DNA from: Pseudomonas fluorescens | GTDB lineage: Bacteria; Pseudomonadota; Gammaproteobacteria; Pseudomonadales; Pseudomonadaceae | Assembly (NCBI RefSeq): GCF_002022275.1 | Contig: NZ_MSDF01000014.1 | Span: 352,711 to 416,710 of the forward strand | Length of the DNA stretch: 64,000 nucleotides | Reading direction: 5' to 3' | Shown here: piece after piece, positions 45,126-56,634 of the stretch | How positions within the stretch are numbered: the first letter of the stretch is position 1 | Layout of the letters: every line of letters starts with the position of its first letter | Notes under the pieces: generated by a model | The model's input: only the letters and a program-made list of their open reading frames with translations | What the model was told of the DNA's origin: nothing | Databases searched by the model: none | Position numbers and translations under genes: made by a program

Positions 45126-47610
45126 GGCACACCGCCGATGCAGTTTCATAGAACTTGTCATTATCAGGCGTGCTCCCAGGGGCAATGCGCAACAGGCAGG
45201 AGGAAGAATCCGGCAGCGCAACCCGCAGGCTTTGCGACTCATTGACGTCGTTCAGAAAGATCATGCCGTCGCCCACCACACTGGTCAGGAAGCGATCACC
45301 TTTGCCGAATACCGCGGCGCCCTGGGGCAAAGGCCGGCCTTGCTGATCACGGGCGGTGAGCAGCACACGGCGCACTTTCACCACCTCGAAATCCACAGCA
45401 TTAAAAGACCCACGGCCCGCGGCGAGCACCTGGGTGCCGTTCTTCAGGTCGACGCGCTTGGGCAATGATTGGGTCTGCACTTCGACCCGGCTGTTGGAGT
45501 ACGCCGGCAAGCCTGCGATCACCGCTTGCCCACTGAAGTCGGTCCACACCGGCCCCTGCGGGGTCTCGATTTTTGCAGAACCGATGTCGCCCACCTTGAT
45601 CACGCCAAAGGTGTCCTGCACGGCATAGGGCGAGAAGGTCAGCCCGCCCTTGTGGGCCACCACGCCGCCCTGCAATTGCCCGGTGTAGCTGGCGCCCGAC
45701 GGGTCGCGGCTGACGCCCAGGCCAACGCGGGTGTAACGCGGCAGGATATCCACTTGCCCTCGAACCGATTGTTCTCGGGCCCTGAGGTCGCGTTCCACGC
45801 CCACCTCGTAGTTCACATACTCATTGACCCTGTCGCTGAGCGCCGTACCGGCGGTGAACTGGTTTCCACGGCGGCTGGTGTAGCTGTTCACACGACGGTC
45901 ACCGCCCAGCGGAACGCTGACTTGCAACCGTACCGACACGTTATCGCCTGGTGACGTGTCGCGTCGATTGCTGTTTAAACCTGCGTCACGACGAGTACCG
46001 CCCACCTGCGAATCGGCGATCAATGCGACGTCGGCATAGCGCATGGAGGTGTTCCAGGAGGCAAACACGTGTTCGGACGTTTGCCGGTCAAATTGTGCAC
46101 TGCGGGTATAACCCACGGAAAACACGCCCAGCGTGGGATCGGCCCAGCTCATGCCCGCCGTGTATTGATTTTTGAAGCGGGAACCCAACTCATCGGCCGT
46201 GGACGACCCGCCCGCTTCAAGCACTTCGCGATAACCCCGGGTCTGGGTGGTTGCACTCAGGTTGACGTCGATATTGCTGAACAACGGGCTACTGACCGAC
46301 ACGCTGCTGCGCGAGCCGGACACTGCATTTTTGCTGTCCCGGGACAGGTTTTGACGGACGCCCAGAGAAACCCGCTGAAAAAACACGCTGCTCAACGTAC
46401 CGCCTGCCGACCAATAATCATCGGTGCTTAACAAGCCAAAGCCCGCGGACGAATCACGCCCCAACCCCCAGGTGCCGCTCCCCATGGCGACCACCGGTGA
46501 AGGCCCCTCTTCAGCGGTACTTCTACGCAGCTTGCCCAGCGAAAAGTAATACCCGGGCGCAGTCGGTACAGCCCCACCGAAAGACGCTGCGGGCACCACA
46601 AAACTGCGCCTGCCACCGCGCACGTCGATCACGCTGACTTCAAGGTCGCTGGTGCCATTGAGCAAGGGCAGCCCTGTCAGGCGGAAGGGGCCTTCAGGCA
46701 CCAGGGTGGTATGGATCAATACACCAGACTGACGCACTTCAATTCGCGACTGGCTCTGGGCCAGGCCCTCGACCACCGCATTGTTGGCGCCTGCCGGGCC
46801 GCGTGATTGACCATCCGGGGAAAATTGCAGGCCGGACAGCTGAATGCCGCCAAACAACGGGTTATTACTGGAGAGCTGGCCCACCTGGAAAGTCGACTGC
46901 AGTACGGCGATATCCCGCTGGGCAAAGGCGTACAGGTGTTCGGTACGCGCCTTGCCGTTGTCGGACACGTAGAACTGGCGACTGCGAACAATCCAGTCCT
47001 CAAGGTTAAAGCCCGCCTCGGTGTACGCCGACACAAACCGGCTGGGCCCACTGCGCGAGCGGCTGTCGAACCCCAGCACGTCGTAGTTGAACAACGCCGC
47101 CGCCCCGCCCCGGGAAAAATGCCCGGCGCCCCACTCCGGCCCGCGCAAGGACTGGGTCGGCACGACCAGCGCCACTTCATCCGTGCCGGGGCGCAGCCTG
47201 ACCATGGTCGTCGGGAACGCCCCGAGAAAATCATGGCAGGCCTGATCTGGCGCAGTGCCTTCGAGCAAGATCGCGTTCGGTTTCACCAGCCCGGCTTTCT
47301 GGAGCAACCCAGGGGTGAAACACAGCCGGCCCTGTTGATCGAACCGGGCATCCACCAGCCCGAGCGGGTTGCCATTGACCCGCAACCCCACCACGTGGAC
47401 ACCTTCGCGAAAGCGCGCCGCATTGCGAAAATAGTCGGAAACGTTAGGGTCAATGCCGTGGGCGGTGAGTGCCGCAAGGTCAAAACCCTCCCCGAGCTCC
47501 AGCGCAAGCACCAGGCCGGGCAGACTCCACAACGCCGCGACCCCCACGAACATCGACGGTCCGCGAGGCCAGGGCGAGGTCGCAAAGCGGTTGTTCCACA
47601 GACCGTTCAT
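45115..47610 (-). CDS. chaperone-usher outer membrane usher
   Basis: An 831-residue usher that forms the outer-membrane pore and assembly platform for the fimbria. It starts 7 bases after the chaperone stop. A signal segment precedes the N-terminal domain (VNGNPLGLVDARFDQQGRLC); long barrel with plug follows, and the C-terminal domain carries the disulfide pair (CLLRIAPGS...ASAVC). It matches FimD-family ushers in length. An alternative start at 47634 would overlap the chaperone gene by 17 bases. No major-pilin repeat is seen nearby. Confidence 0.88.
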   Translation of the reverse strand: MNGLWNNRFATSPWPRGPSMFVGVAALWSLPGLVLALELGEGFDLAALTAHGIDPNVSDYFRNAARFREGVHVVGLRVNGNPLGLVDARFDQQGRLCFTPGLLQKAGLVKPNAILLEGTAPDQACHDFLGAFPTTMVRLRPGTDEVALVVPTQSLRGPEWGAGHFSRGGAAALFNYDVLGFDSRSRSGPSRFVSAYTEAGFNLEDWIVRSRQFYVSDNGKARTEHLYAFAQRDIAVLQSTFQVGQLSSNNPLFGGIQLSGLQFSPDGQSRGPAGANNAVVEGLAQSQSRIEVRQSGVLIHTTLVPEGPFRLTGLPLLNGTSDLEVSVIDVRGGRRSFVVPAASFGGAVPTAPGYYFSLGKLRRSTAEEGPSPVVAMGSGTWGLGRDSSAGFGLLSTDDYWSAGGTLSSVFFQRVSLGVRQNLSRDSKNAVSGSRSSVSVSSPLFSNIDVNLSATTQTRGYREVLEAGGSSTADELGSRFKNQYTAGMSWADPTLGVFSVGYTRSAQFDRQTSEHVFASWNTSMRYADVALIADSQVGGTRRDAGLNSNRRDTSPGDNVSVRLQVSVPLGGDRRVNSYTSRRGNQFTAGTALSDRVNEYVNYEVGVERDLRAREQSVRGQVDILPRYTRVGLGVSRDPSGASYTGQLQGGVVAHKGGLTFSPYAVQDTFGVIKVGDIGSAKIETPQGPVWTDFSGQAVIAGLPAYSNSRVEVQTQSLPKRVDLKNGTQVLAAGRGSFNAVDFEVVKVRRVLLTARDQQGRPLPQGAAVFGKGDRFLTSVVGDGMIFLNDVNESQSLRVALPDSSSCLLRIAPGSTPDNDKFYETASAVCHAR

Positions 47611-47617
47611 GCGTCGA

Positions 47618-48334
47618 TCAACCCCCATTGGCACTGATCGGCGCCCGGTAGTGATCTACCGAAAAGCCATAGACCGTGGCGGGCTGAATCTCGACCTCGG
47701 CCACGCCGCCCAGGGGGCTGTCGACCTCCGCCGTCAACGCCTCACCCGGCAGGATGTAAGTGCGTGGCAAGGTGCCCACGAGGCCCTGTGGCAACAACCG
47801 TAAGTCCGGGGCCAGGCGCACAACGTAGGCGCTGTCGTTGTGGACCCTCAGGCGCTCCCCCTCCCGCGTCCACTTCAGAAGCTCCCAGGGTGTGTGGTGC
47901 CGAGGCAAACCTTTTGGGTGCAGGATCAGCGGCAAATTCTGGCGCAGGGTGATACCGATGGTCGCACTGCCCGCCGCGCGCGCCTGGGGGATGCCCTCGA
48001 ACGACACGCGCTTTAGCCGCTGAGTCTTGAGTGGCGCCTCCAACGTGCTGATAAAACGCACCAGCTGAGTGTCGCCCGCCTCCACCCGCGCAATGGGCGG
48101 CGTGACAATTAATAACGGATCCACGTCTTCGGGCACGTTTTCCACTACCGAATGCAGCAATGCAGGTCCGGAATCGGTGTTCTTGATAGTTAAGGTGGCT
48201 TCGCCGTCTTCTTCATACAACACAACAACGGTCGTTTCCGGCAACATTCCGTCCGCAGTTGCAACAGCAGAAAACAAAAGACACACACTTACACACGCTA
48301 ACAACACGTTATTTATTATCGAAAAACCACGCAC
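47618..48334 (-). CDS. periplasmic fimbrial chaperone (PapD type)
   Basis: A 238-residue chaperone with a signal peptide (cleavage near ATA-DGM) and the two Ig-like domains that hold subunits by donor-strand complementation. The G1-strand and substrate-contact part is LVRFISTLEAPLKTQRLKRV; IGITLRQNLPLILHPKG is the domain-linking region typical of the family. It lies upstream of the usher and downstream of the DUF1120 subunit. Confidence 0.88.
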   Translation of the reverse strand: MRGFSIINNVLLACVSVCLLFSAVATADGMLPETTVVVLYEEDGEATLTIKNTDSGPALLHSVVENVPEDVDPLLIVTPPIARVEAGDTQLVRFISTLEAPLKTQRLKRVSFEGIPQARAAGSATIGITLRQNLPLILHPKGLPRHHTPWELLKWTREGERLRVHNDSAYVVRLAPDLRLLPQGLVGTLPRTYILPGEALTAEVDSPLGGVAEVEIQPATVYGFSVDHYRAPISANGG

Positions 48335-48439
48335 TCAATATTCCCCGCAAGCGGTCAGATTGACGATTGGTAGCCAAGCGCCCACGAAAAAGCAGCCAAC
48401 CAGGAAGTGAGAGTTTCTTGATTGGCTGCTTTCAGTCGT

Positions 48440-49087
48440 TTAGATGTAACTCAGTACCAACGTGGCGCGGCCATCAATAGCGATGTCGCGACTCAGGTCG
48501 AGGTCCTGGGCCCTGTTGATGACCGCCTTCACCACAAGGGTGCCGGTCAGTTGGGAAATAGCGGCGGGTGTAATCGCGCCGCTGTTGCGCCACGAGTATT
48601 GGCTAGGCGATTGAGCGACTTTGCCATCGCTGATCTGCCAGGCGCCCGCACCTGTGCGCATGATGGGGAGCAGGGCCGCACCGGAGGTGCGCAAATCCCT
48701 GAGGGTGACTGAGTAACCGCCCGTACGGCGGGTGGCGACCGCACCCAAACCGAAGTTCTGAGCTTCGGTATAACCGGCACCCAGGATGCCCGTGACCTTG
48801 CTGCCCGCCTGCAAATCGGTAAAGGTGATGCCGAACCGGGCCGGCGTGGTGCCGCAATTGACAACCAGGGAAGTGCTCCGCTCTTCGCGCGGGTTGAACG
48901 CCGCCTGGGACAATTCGCCGGAACGGATGGTGCCGTAATCGATGATGCCACTGCCCGCCAGGCTGAGGTTGCAGGCCGCCGGTGTAATCGTACCTCTGAC
49001 GACCAGTTGGGCACTGGTGGTTGCCTGGGCGCTGAGGGCCGAAGCCAGGCACACGATACCGAGAGTCAATCCAACAATCTTTTTCAT
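48440..49087 (-). CDS. DUF1120 fimbrial subunit
   Basis: A 215-residue exported protein, first gene of the four-gene fimbrial operon. The signal peptide (KIVGLTLGIVCLASALSAQA) is followed by the DUF1120 domain: TPAACNLSLAGSGIIDYGTI with the first Cys, VVNCGTTPARFGITF with the second, and the C-terminal VLSYI strand typical of donor-strand-exchange subunits. DUF1120 proteins (relatives of E. coli YbgO and GltF) occur with chaperone-usher genes. It is probably the main structural subunit. A 105-base gap separates it from the chaperone. Confidence 0.85.
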   Translation of the reverse strand: MKKIVGLTLGIVCLASALSAQATTSAQLVVRGTITPAACNLSLAGSGIIDYGTIRSGELSQAAFNPREERSTSLVVNCGTTPARFGITFTDLQAGSKVTGILGAGYTEAQNFGLGAVATRRTGGYSVTLRDLRTSGAALLPIMRTGAGAWQISDGKVAQSPSQYSWRNSGAITPAAISQLTGTLVVKAVINRAQDLDLSRDIAIDGRATLVLSYI

Positions 49088-49569
49088 GCTTGTCCTGTCA
49101 CTTGAAAGTTATCAGGCGCTTTTTATTTGTGCCTTGGCGATTCCATCGCCAACCACTTCATCTTCCGAGACATACGCAACTATAAATAAATAACACCCAG
49201 GCAAAATTGCCGGGTGACAGTCTGTTCCTTTGGTACTTCATGAAAGAATCAGACAACACATCAATAAGTGTGGGAGCGGTGAATATAAGCAGTCGCTCGC
49301 AAGCGCTATTAAAGTAGTCCAGAACAAAATAACGAGGAGAACATCAAGCACTCCACTGTAGGAAAACTCAGTAAGAACTTGCGACAAGCACAGGTTAAAA
49401 ATTCCTACGTGATCGATAAGCGCATTCGCTGGCCGCTTACAAAATCAGCCTACATTTCCCACGATATTTCCCCACAGACAGCGTCAGGAAAATTACTGAA
49501 GCACAACGCGTTGGCGTCAGCGGTCGATCGTGGCACGATGGCTGGGTTATCGACCGAGACCCCCAAACC
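49088..49569. other. 482-base gap between fimbrial operon and ppx
   Basis: A long AT-rich gap that holds the divergent promoters. A CACCCAGGC...GCCGGGTG stem is at about 49190-49213. A partial REP core (GTGGGAGCGG) is near 49270. An open frame lacking a start codon runs from about 49342 into ppx, with GAGGAG at 49334-49339 but ATC where ATG would be expected. I see no convincing gene. Confidence 0.55.
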
Positions 49570-51072
49570 ATGCCGCAATCCCAAGCCAAGAATCTGTCCC
49601 TGATCGCCGCCATCGACCTGGGCTCCAACAGCTTTCACATGGTCGTGGCCAAGGCCCAGAACGGCGAAATCCGCATCCTTGAGCGGCTCGGCGAGAAAGT
49701 CCAACTGGCTGCCGGGATCGACGACGCGCGCCAGCTCAATGAAGAATCCATGCAGCGCGGGCTCGATTGCCTCAAGCGCTTTGCCCAATTGATCAACGGC
49801 ATGCCCTTGGGCGCCGTACGAATCGTCGGCACCAACGCCCTGCGTGAAGCACGCAACCGTGGCGAATTCATCCGCCGCGCCGAGGAGATCCTCGGCCACC
49901 CGGTTGAAGTCATCTCCGGCCGTGAGGAAGCGCGCCTTATCTACCTCGGCGTGTCCCACACCCTGGCCGACACGCCCGGCAAACGCCTGGTCGCCGACAT
50001 TGGCGGCGGCAGTACCGAATTCATCATCGGGCAACGCTTCGAGCCATTGCTGCGCGAAAGCCTGCAGATGGGTTGCGTCAGCTACACCCAGCGTTACTTC
50101 AAGGACGGCAAGATCACCCCGGCGCGCTATGCACAGGCCTATACCGCGGCGCGGCTGGAGATCATGAGCATCGAGCACGCCCTGCATCGCCTGACCTGGG
50201 ATGAAGCCATCGGCTCGTCCGGCACCATTCGCGCCATAGGCCTGGCCCTCAAAGCCGGTGGCCATGGCTCCGGCGAGGTCAACGCTGAAGGCCTGGCGTG
50301 GCTCAAACGCAAGCTGTTCAAGCTCGGCGATGCGGAAAAAATCGACTTCGACGGCATCAAGCCCGACCGCCGCACTATCTTTCCGGCAGGCCTGGCGATT
50401 CTCGAAGCGATTTTCGACGCCCTCGAACTGCAACGCATGGACCACTGCGACGGCGCCCTGCGCGAGGGCGTGCTCTACGACCTGCTGGGCCGTCATCACC
50501 ACGAAGACGTGCGTGAGCGCACCCTCAGCTCGCTGATGGAGCGTTACCACGTTGACCTGGAGCAAGCCGCCCGCGTGGAACGCAAAGCCCTGCACGCCTT
50601 CGACCAGGTCGCCGAAGACTGGGACCTTGAAGACGGCGTGTGGCGTGAGCTGCTCGGCTGGGCCGCCAAGGTGCATGAGGTGGGCCTGGACATCGCCCAC
50701 TACCATTACCACAAGCACGGCGCCTACCTGATCGAGCACTCGGACCTCGCCGGTTTCTCCCGCGAAGACCAACAGATGCTGGCCCTGCTGGTGCGCGGCC
50801 ATCGCCGTAACATCCCTAAAGACAAGTTTGCCGACTTCGGCGACGAAGGCATCAAGCTGATTCGCCTGTGCGTGCTGCTGCGCTTTGCGATCCTGTTCCA
50901 CCACATCCGCGGCACCCAGGAAATGCCCCAGGTGACCCTGCGCGCCAATGGCGACAGCCTCGACGTGGTATTCCCAAAAGGTTGGCTGGATGAAAACCAG
51001 CTGACCCAGGCGGATTTCGCCCAGGAAGCGGAGTGGTTGACGCGGGTGGGGTTCAGCCTGAATTTGCGCTAA
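49570..51072 (+). CDS. ppx: exopolyphosphatase Ppx
   Basis: A 500-residue Ppx/GppA phosphatase that removes terminal phosphates from polyphosphate. The N-terminal actin-fold motif is [20 protein letters not shown], with the phosphate loop in [17 protein letters not shown] and the catalytic Glu in [12 protein letters not shown]. The C-terminal part includes an HD-like region ([20 protein letters not shown]). It is convergent with ppk, with only a REP pair between, so synthesis and degradation genes share an intergenic region. Confidence 0.95.
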   Translation: MPQSQAKNLSLIAAIDLGSNSFHMVVAKAQNGEIRILERLGEKVQLAAGIDDARQLNEESMQRGLDCLKRFAQLINGMPLGAVRIVGTNALREARNRGEFIRRAEEILGHPVEVISGREEARLIYLGVSHTLADTPGKRLVADIGGGSTEFIIGQRFEPLLRESLQMGCVSYTQRYFKDGKITPARYAQAYTAARLEIMSIEHALHRLTWDEAIGSSGTIRAIGLALKAGGHGSGEVNAEGLAWLKRKLFKLGDAEKIDFDGIKPDRRTIFPAGLAILEAIFDALELQRMDHCDGALREGVLYDLLGRHHHEDVRERTLSSLMERYHVDLEQAARVERKALHAFDQVAEDWDLEDGVWRELLGWAAKVHEVGLDIAHYHYHKHGAYLIEHSDLAGFSREDQQMLALLVRGHRRNIPKDKFADFGDEGIKLIRLCVLLRFAILFHHIRGTQEMPQVTLRANGDSLDVVFPKGWLDENQLTQADFAQEAEWLTRVGFSLNLR

Positions 51073-51090
51073 AGAACACTGCAAAACCAA

Positions 51091-51180
51091 TGTGGGAGGG
51101 GGCTTGCTCCCGATGGCAGTGGGTCAGTTGATGAATAGGTCAACTGACACACCGCTATCGGGAGCAAGCCCCCTCCCACA
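51091..51180. repeat. REP inverted pair between ppx and ppk
   Basis: TGTGGGAGGGGGCTTGCTCCCGAT faces ATCGGGAGCAAGCCCCCTCCCACA over about 40 bases. This GGGGGCTTGCTCCCGAT subtype occurs only here in the window. Confidence 0.9.
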
Positions 51181-51200
51181 TTTTTAGTCCGTATTGGCCG

Positions 51201-53426
51201 TTAGTTCACCGACAGAATCGGGCTGCCCAGCTTCTCCAGCAACGTCGCCTGCGCACTGCGCGGGTTCTGGTTGCCGGTTGGCGTGTTACGCACGTAACGG
51301 CCATCCGGCTGCAGGCTCCAGCTGTGGGTGTTGTCGGTGAGGTAGCTTTCCAGCTCCTTCTTGACCCGCATGATCAGCTTCTTGCCTTCCACCGGGAAGC
51401 AGGTCTCCACACGCTTGTCGAGGTTGCGCTCCATCCAGTCGGCACTGGAGAGGAACATCTGCTCCTCGCCACCGTTGAGGAAGTAGAACACGCGGGTGTG
51501 TTCCAGGAAGCGGCCGATGATCGAGCGCACGTGGATGTTGTGCGACACCCCGGCAATGCCTGGACGCAGGCAGCACATGCCACGCACCACCAGGTCGATA
51601 CGCACGCCGGACTGGCTGGCCTTGTACAGCGCGCGGATGATCTTCGGATCGGTCAGCGAGTTGAACTTGGCAATGATGTGCGCCGGTTTGCCGTCGAGGG
51701 CGAATTGGGTTTCGCGGGCAATCATGTCGAGCATGCCCTTCTTGAGCGTGAACGGCGCGTGCAGCAGCTTCTTCATGCGCAAGGTCTTGCCCATACCGAT
51801 CAACTGGCTGAACAACTTGCCGACGTCTTCACACAAGGCGTCGTCAGAGGTCAGCAGGCTGTAGTCGGTGTAGAGCTTGGCGTTGCCGGCGTGGTAGTTG
51901 CCGGTGCCCAAGTGGGCGTAACGCACGATCTCGCCAGCTTCGCGGCGCAGGATCAGCATCATCTTGGCGTGGGTCTTGAAGCCGACCACGCCGTAGATCA
52001 CCACCGCACCGGCCGCTTGCAGGCGGCTGGCCAGTTGCAGGTTGGACTCTTCGTCGAAGCGTGCACGCAGCTCAATCACTGCGGTGACTTCCTTGCCGTT
52101 ACGCGCGGCGTCAACCAGCGCATCGACGATTTCCGAGTTGGCGCCGGACCGGTACAGGGTCTGGCGTACGGCCAACACGTGCGGGTCTTTGGCGGCCTGA
52201 CGCAGCAGGTCGACCACCGGCGTGAAAGACTCGAACGGGTGCAGCAGCAGGATGTCCTGTTTGCTCACCACGCTGAAAATGTTCTCGCTGTTTTGCAGCA
52301 GTTTCGGGATCTGCGGCGTAAACGGCGTGTATTGCAGCTCCGGATGGCTGTCCAGGCCGGTGATGCTGAACAAACGCGTCAGGTTCACTGGGCCATTGAC
52401 CTGGTACAGCTCGGACTCGGCCAGGTTGAACTGCTTGAGCAGGTAGTCCGACAGGTGTTTAGGGCAGGTGTCGGCCACTTCCAGGCGTACCGCATCGCCA
52501 TAACGCCGCGAGAACAGCTCGCCGCGCAGGGCACGGGCCAAGTCTTCGACGTCTTCGGAGTCCAGCGCCAGGTCGGCGTTTCGGGTCAGGCGGAACTGAT
52601 AGCACCCCTTGACCTTCATGCCCTGGAACAGGTCATCGGCGTGTGCGTGGATCATCGACGACAGGAATACATAGTTGTCGCCAGCGCCGCCCACTTCTTC
52701 CGGTACCTTGATGATGCGTGGCAACAGGCGCGGTGCCGGGATAATCGCCAGGCCCGAATCGCGACCGAAGGCGTCGATGCCTTCCAGCTCAACGATAAAG
52801 TTGAGGCTCTTGTTCACCAGCAACGGGAACGGGTGCGTCGGGTCGAGGCCGATCGGGGTGATGATCGGCGAAATCTCGTCACGGAAGTAACGGCGCACCC
52901 AGGTCTTGATCTTGGTGGTCCAGTGACGGCGACGGATGAAGCGGACCTGATGTTTTTCCAGTTCCGGCAGCAGGATGTCGTTGAGGATCGCGTATTGGCG
53001 GTCCACATGGCCGTGCACCAATTCGCTGATGCGCGCCAGCGCTTGATGCGGCTGCAGGCCATCGGCGCCGGCCTGTTCACGGGCAAAGGTGATTTGCTTT
53101 TTGAGGCCGGCAACACGGATCTCGAAGAACTCGTCCAGGTTGCTGGAGAAAATCAGCAGGAATTTCAGCCGTTCCAGCAGCGGGTAGGACTCATCCAGCG
53201 CCTGCTCCAGCACGCGGATGTTGAATTGCAGTTGTGACAACTCACGGTGGATGTACAGGCTGCTGTCATCCAGGTTGGTCACGGCGACGACCGGGGCCGC
53301 CGGGGCAGGCGTTTCAGCCACTACCGCCGGCGCGGCCGGCTCATGCTCCGGCGGGGTTTCGGTGACTTGTTCCACCACCGGGTGAGCGTCTTTTACGGCA
53401 ACTTCGGAGAGTCCTTCGGTATTCAT
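51201..53426 (-). CDS. ppk: polyphosphate kinase Ppk1
   Basis: A 741-residue enzyme that polymerises ATP gamma-phosphate into polyphosphate. Conserved parts: N domain [20 protein letters not shown], head domain [19 protein letters not shown], and the catalytic region [20 protein letters not shown] with the phosphohistidine, plus [20 protein letters not shown]. The first 50 or so residues are a Glu/Pro/Ala-rich extension absent from the E. coli enzyme. It lies 18 bases after hemB, so hemB-ppk is an operon. Confidence 0.95.
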   Translation of the reverse strand: MNTEGLSEVAVKDAHPVVEQVTETPPEHEPAAPAVVAETPAPAAPVVAVTNLDDSSLYIHRELSQLQFNIRVLEQALDESYPLLERLKFLLIFSSNLDEFFEIRVAGLKKQITFAREQAGADGLQPHQALARISELVHGHVDRQYAILNDILLPELEKHQVRFIRRRHWTTKIKTWVRRYFRDEISPIITPIGLDPTHPFPLLVNKSLNFIVELEGIDAFGRDSGLAIIPAPRLLPRIIKVPEEVGGAGDNYVFLSSMIHAHADDLFQGMKVKGCYQFRLTRNADLALDSEDVEDLARALRGELFSRRYGDAVRLEVADTCPKHLSDYLLKQFNLAESELYQVNGPVNLTRLFSITGLDSHPELQYTPFTPQIPKLLQNSENIFSVVSKQDILLLHPFESFTPVVDLLRQAAKDPHVLAVRQTLYRSGANSEIVDALVDAARNGKEVTAVIELRARFDEESNLQLASRLQAAGAVVIYGVVGFKTHAKMMLILRREAGEIVRYAHLGTGNYHAGNAKLYTDYSLLTSDDALCEDVGKLFSQLIGMGKTLRMKKLLHAPFTLKKGMLDMIARETQFALDGKPAHIIAKFNSLTDPKIIRALYKASQSGVRIDLVVRGMCCLRPGIAGVSHNIHVRSIIGRFLEHTRVFYFLNGGEEQMFLSSADWMERNLDKRVETCFPVEGKKLIMRVKKELESYLTDNTHSWSLQPDGRYVRNTPTGNQNPRSAQATLLEKLGSPILSVN

Positions 53427-53444
53427 CGAGTGTTCCTGTGAGGG

Positions 53445-54479
<1,035 letters not shown>

Positions 54480-54666
54480 TTACGGGCGAGCGTTGCAGTT
54501 ATAAGCGGCCATTATGACGAAGGAATGACAGTTGTGCTTATCCGTGCGACCTGTAGTCGCATTCGTCATTTACGTAGGAATTGTTCACTTCGTGACACAT
54601 CTCGATACTTTCATGAATCTTCGTGAAGGCGTAGGCTGCGCGTTCATTTCGCCAGCACCCTAGACC

Positions 54667-55302
54667 ATGCTTCAACAATTTCTGCATGACTTCGGCTACT
54701 TTGCCCTGTTCCTTGGCACCTTCTTCGAAGGCGAGACCATCTTGGTGCTCGCAGGCTTCCTGGCGTTCCGTGGTTACATGGATATCAATCTGGTGGTGAT
54801 CGTTGCCTTTTGTGGCAGCTACGCCGGCGACCAGCTGTGGTATTTCCTGGGGCGCAAACACGGGCGCAAACTGTTGGCGCGCAAACCGCGCTGGCAATTG
54901 ATGGGCGACAAGGCGCTGGAGCATATCCGCAAGCATCCGGATATCTGGGTGCTGAGCTTTCGCTTCGTGTATGGCTTGCGCACGGTGATGCCGGTGGCGA
55001 TTGGCCTGTCGGGCTACCCGCCAGTGCGCTATTTGATCCTCAACGGTATCGGCGCGGCCATCTGGGCGGCGGCGCTGGGGGCTGCGGCCTACCACTTCGG
55101 CGCGGTGCTGGAAGGCATGCTGGGCAGCGTCAAGAAGTACGAACTGTGGGTATTGGGTGCGCTGCTGTTGCTGGGGCTCGGCCTGTGGCTGCGTCGGCGC
55201 TTCAAGAACGCGCGTATTGCCCGCCAGGCCTGCGCTGACGCCAAGGCCCGGCTCGCCGCCGAGCCGGTGCAGGTAGAAGCGCCTAAGACGCCAATCGAGT
55301 AA
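54667..55302 (+). CDS. DedA-family inner membrane protein
   Basis: A 211-residue DedA protein with about five membrane helices. GTFFEGETILVLAGFLAFRG holds the conserved acidic site and GDQLWYFLGRKHGRKLL and SFRFVYGLRTVMPVAIGLSG hold the Arg residues that are essential in characterised members. DedA proteins are linked to undecaprenyl phosphate and phospholipid recycling and to resistance against cationic agents. Its 3' end overlaps the convergent sterol-desaturase-like gene by 20 bases. Confidence 0.92.
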   Translation: MLQQFLHDFGYFALFLGTFFEGETILVLAGFLAFRGYMDINLVVIVAFCGSYAGDQLWYFLGRKHGRKLLARKPRWQLMGDKALEHIRKHPDIWVLSFRFVYGLRTVMPVAIGLSGYPPVRYLILNGIGAAIWAAALGAAAYHFGAVLEGMLGSVKKYELWVLGALLLLGLGLWLRRRFKNARIARQACADAKARLAAEPVQVEAPKTPIE

Positions 55303-56518
55303 GCCGGTCTCTGCAGCAGTAGAGACCGATCACGCTGAGCAGGCTGTAACTCACCAGGCCCAGCCAGCCCAAGCTGCTCGCTGGCCACAACCCGACCAGC
55401 GGCGCCAGCCACACCAGCGGCACATTCAGCCCCAGGCGCACCCATTCGGCCTTCAGTGCCCAAGGGCGGTTCTCCAGGGCCACGCCCAGGGTAAACAACC
55501 CCACCGCCATCGTGCCCCAGCCCACCACCAACGCCGCCGCGGGCAACCCTTCACCAAAATTCATCAGGTAGCTGCCAAACCCTACGTACGCCGCAAATTG
55601 CAGGGCGATGTAGATTTGCTGGCGTGCGTCCAGCGGCACTTCGAATTTGCGGAACTGGCTCAGGTCGTGTTTCACCAGTGGATATTTGGCCTTTACGTCC
55701 TCAGGGCGCCAGCCCGTACGCATGAACCAGATGCGCAGCTTGTCCCGCCAACGCTCGGTGCGTCGCGCATCACTCCACAGCTGCGCATAAAACTGCAGGT
55801 TGGCCCACAGCGGGTTCCAACTCGCCAAAGGTGTCGTCACGCCAAAGATCACCGGCTCGTTTTCGTCTTCTTCCTGGAAGGAGCCGAACAGACGGTCCCA
55901 AATAATGAACACCCCGCCGTAGTTGCGATCCATGTAGAGAGCATTCTGTGCATGGTGGGCCCGATGATTGGACGGCGTAACGAAAAACCATTCGAACCAG
56001 CCGAGCTTGGGCACGTGGCGTGTATGTACCCAGAACTGGTACAGCAGGTTCAGCGAGGCCACACTGATAAACACCACCAGCGGCACCCCGAGCACGGCCA
56101 GAGGCAGGTAGAAGATCCAGCTCAGCAGGAAACCGGTACTGGTCTGGCGCAGGGCGGTGGTGAGGTTGTAGTCCTCGCTCTGGTGATGCACCGAGTGCGC
56201 GGCCCACAAGATGTTGCGCTCGTGGCCGCAGCGATGCAGCCAGTAGTAGCAAAAGTCATAGAACACGAAGGCGAACACCCAGGTCCACACGCTTTGCGCG
56301 GGCAACTCGATCAGTGCCAGGTGTTTGAGGGCGAAGGCATAGGTCAGCAGCCCCACGCCTTTGGTCAGCAAGCCGGTTGTAGTCGACAGCACGCCGGTAC
56401 TGAGGCTGTTGATGGCATCTGCCACCCGATAGTTGCGTTCGCCGCGCCAGCGGTCGGCAAGCAGCTCCACCACAATCAGGGCGATGAAAAACGGTACCGC
56501 GTAAGGCACGAAGTCCAT
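55283..56518 (-). CDS. sterol desaturase/fatty acid hydroxylase family membrane protein
   Basis: A 411-residue multispanning protein with three histidine clusters of the di-iron membrane oxygenases: HRCGHERN, HSVHHQSEDYN and NHRAHHAQN. The order and spacing (residues about 97-200) match the family, which inserts oxygen or a double bond in sterols, lipids or carotenoids. The C-terminal third adds more hydrophobic helices. Bacterial members of this type have unknown or varied substrates. It has no lipid-gene partners here. Confidence 0.85.
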   Translation of the reverse strand: MDFVPYAVPFFIALIVVELLADRWRGERNYRVADAINSLSTGVLSTTTGLLTKGVGLLTYAFALKHLALIELPAQSVWTWVFAFVFYDFCYYWLHRCGHERNILWAAHSVHHQSEDYNLTTALRQTSTGFLLSWIFYLPLAVLGVPLVVFISVASLNLLYQFWVHTRHVPKLGWFEWFFVTPSNHRAHHAQNALYMDRNYGGVFIIWDRLFGSFQEEDENEPVIFGVTTPLASWNPLWANLQFYAQLWSDARRTERWRDKLRIWFMRTGWRPEDVKAKYPLVKHDLSQFRKFEVPLDARQQIYIALQFAAYVGFGSYLMNFGEGLPAAALVVGWGTMAVGLFTLGVALENRPWALKAEWVRLGLNVPLVWLAPLVGLWPASSLGWLGLVSYSLLSVIGLYCCRDRLTRLAS

Positions 56519-56634
56519 GGGCTAGTCCGGTCTATTTTTGTTACATCAAGATTAGGTGTAGCGGCCGCGGATCCCATTGGCAACAGGTGACAAATTAGTA
56601 GACATTTAACGCCACAAAAAATGGAGAAATGCCC

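Noticed and set aside
51324..53237. 637-codon open frame opposite ppk
   Set aside because: It is the same antisense effect. ppk has all its motifs, while this frame has low-complexity Val/Gln/His composition and no recognisable domain.
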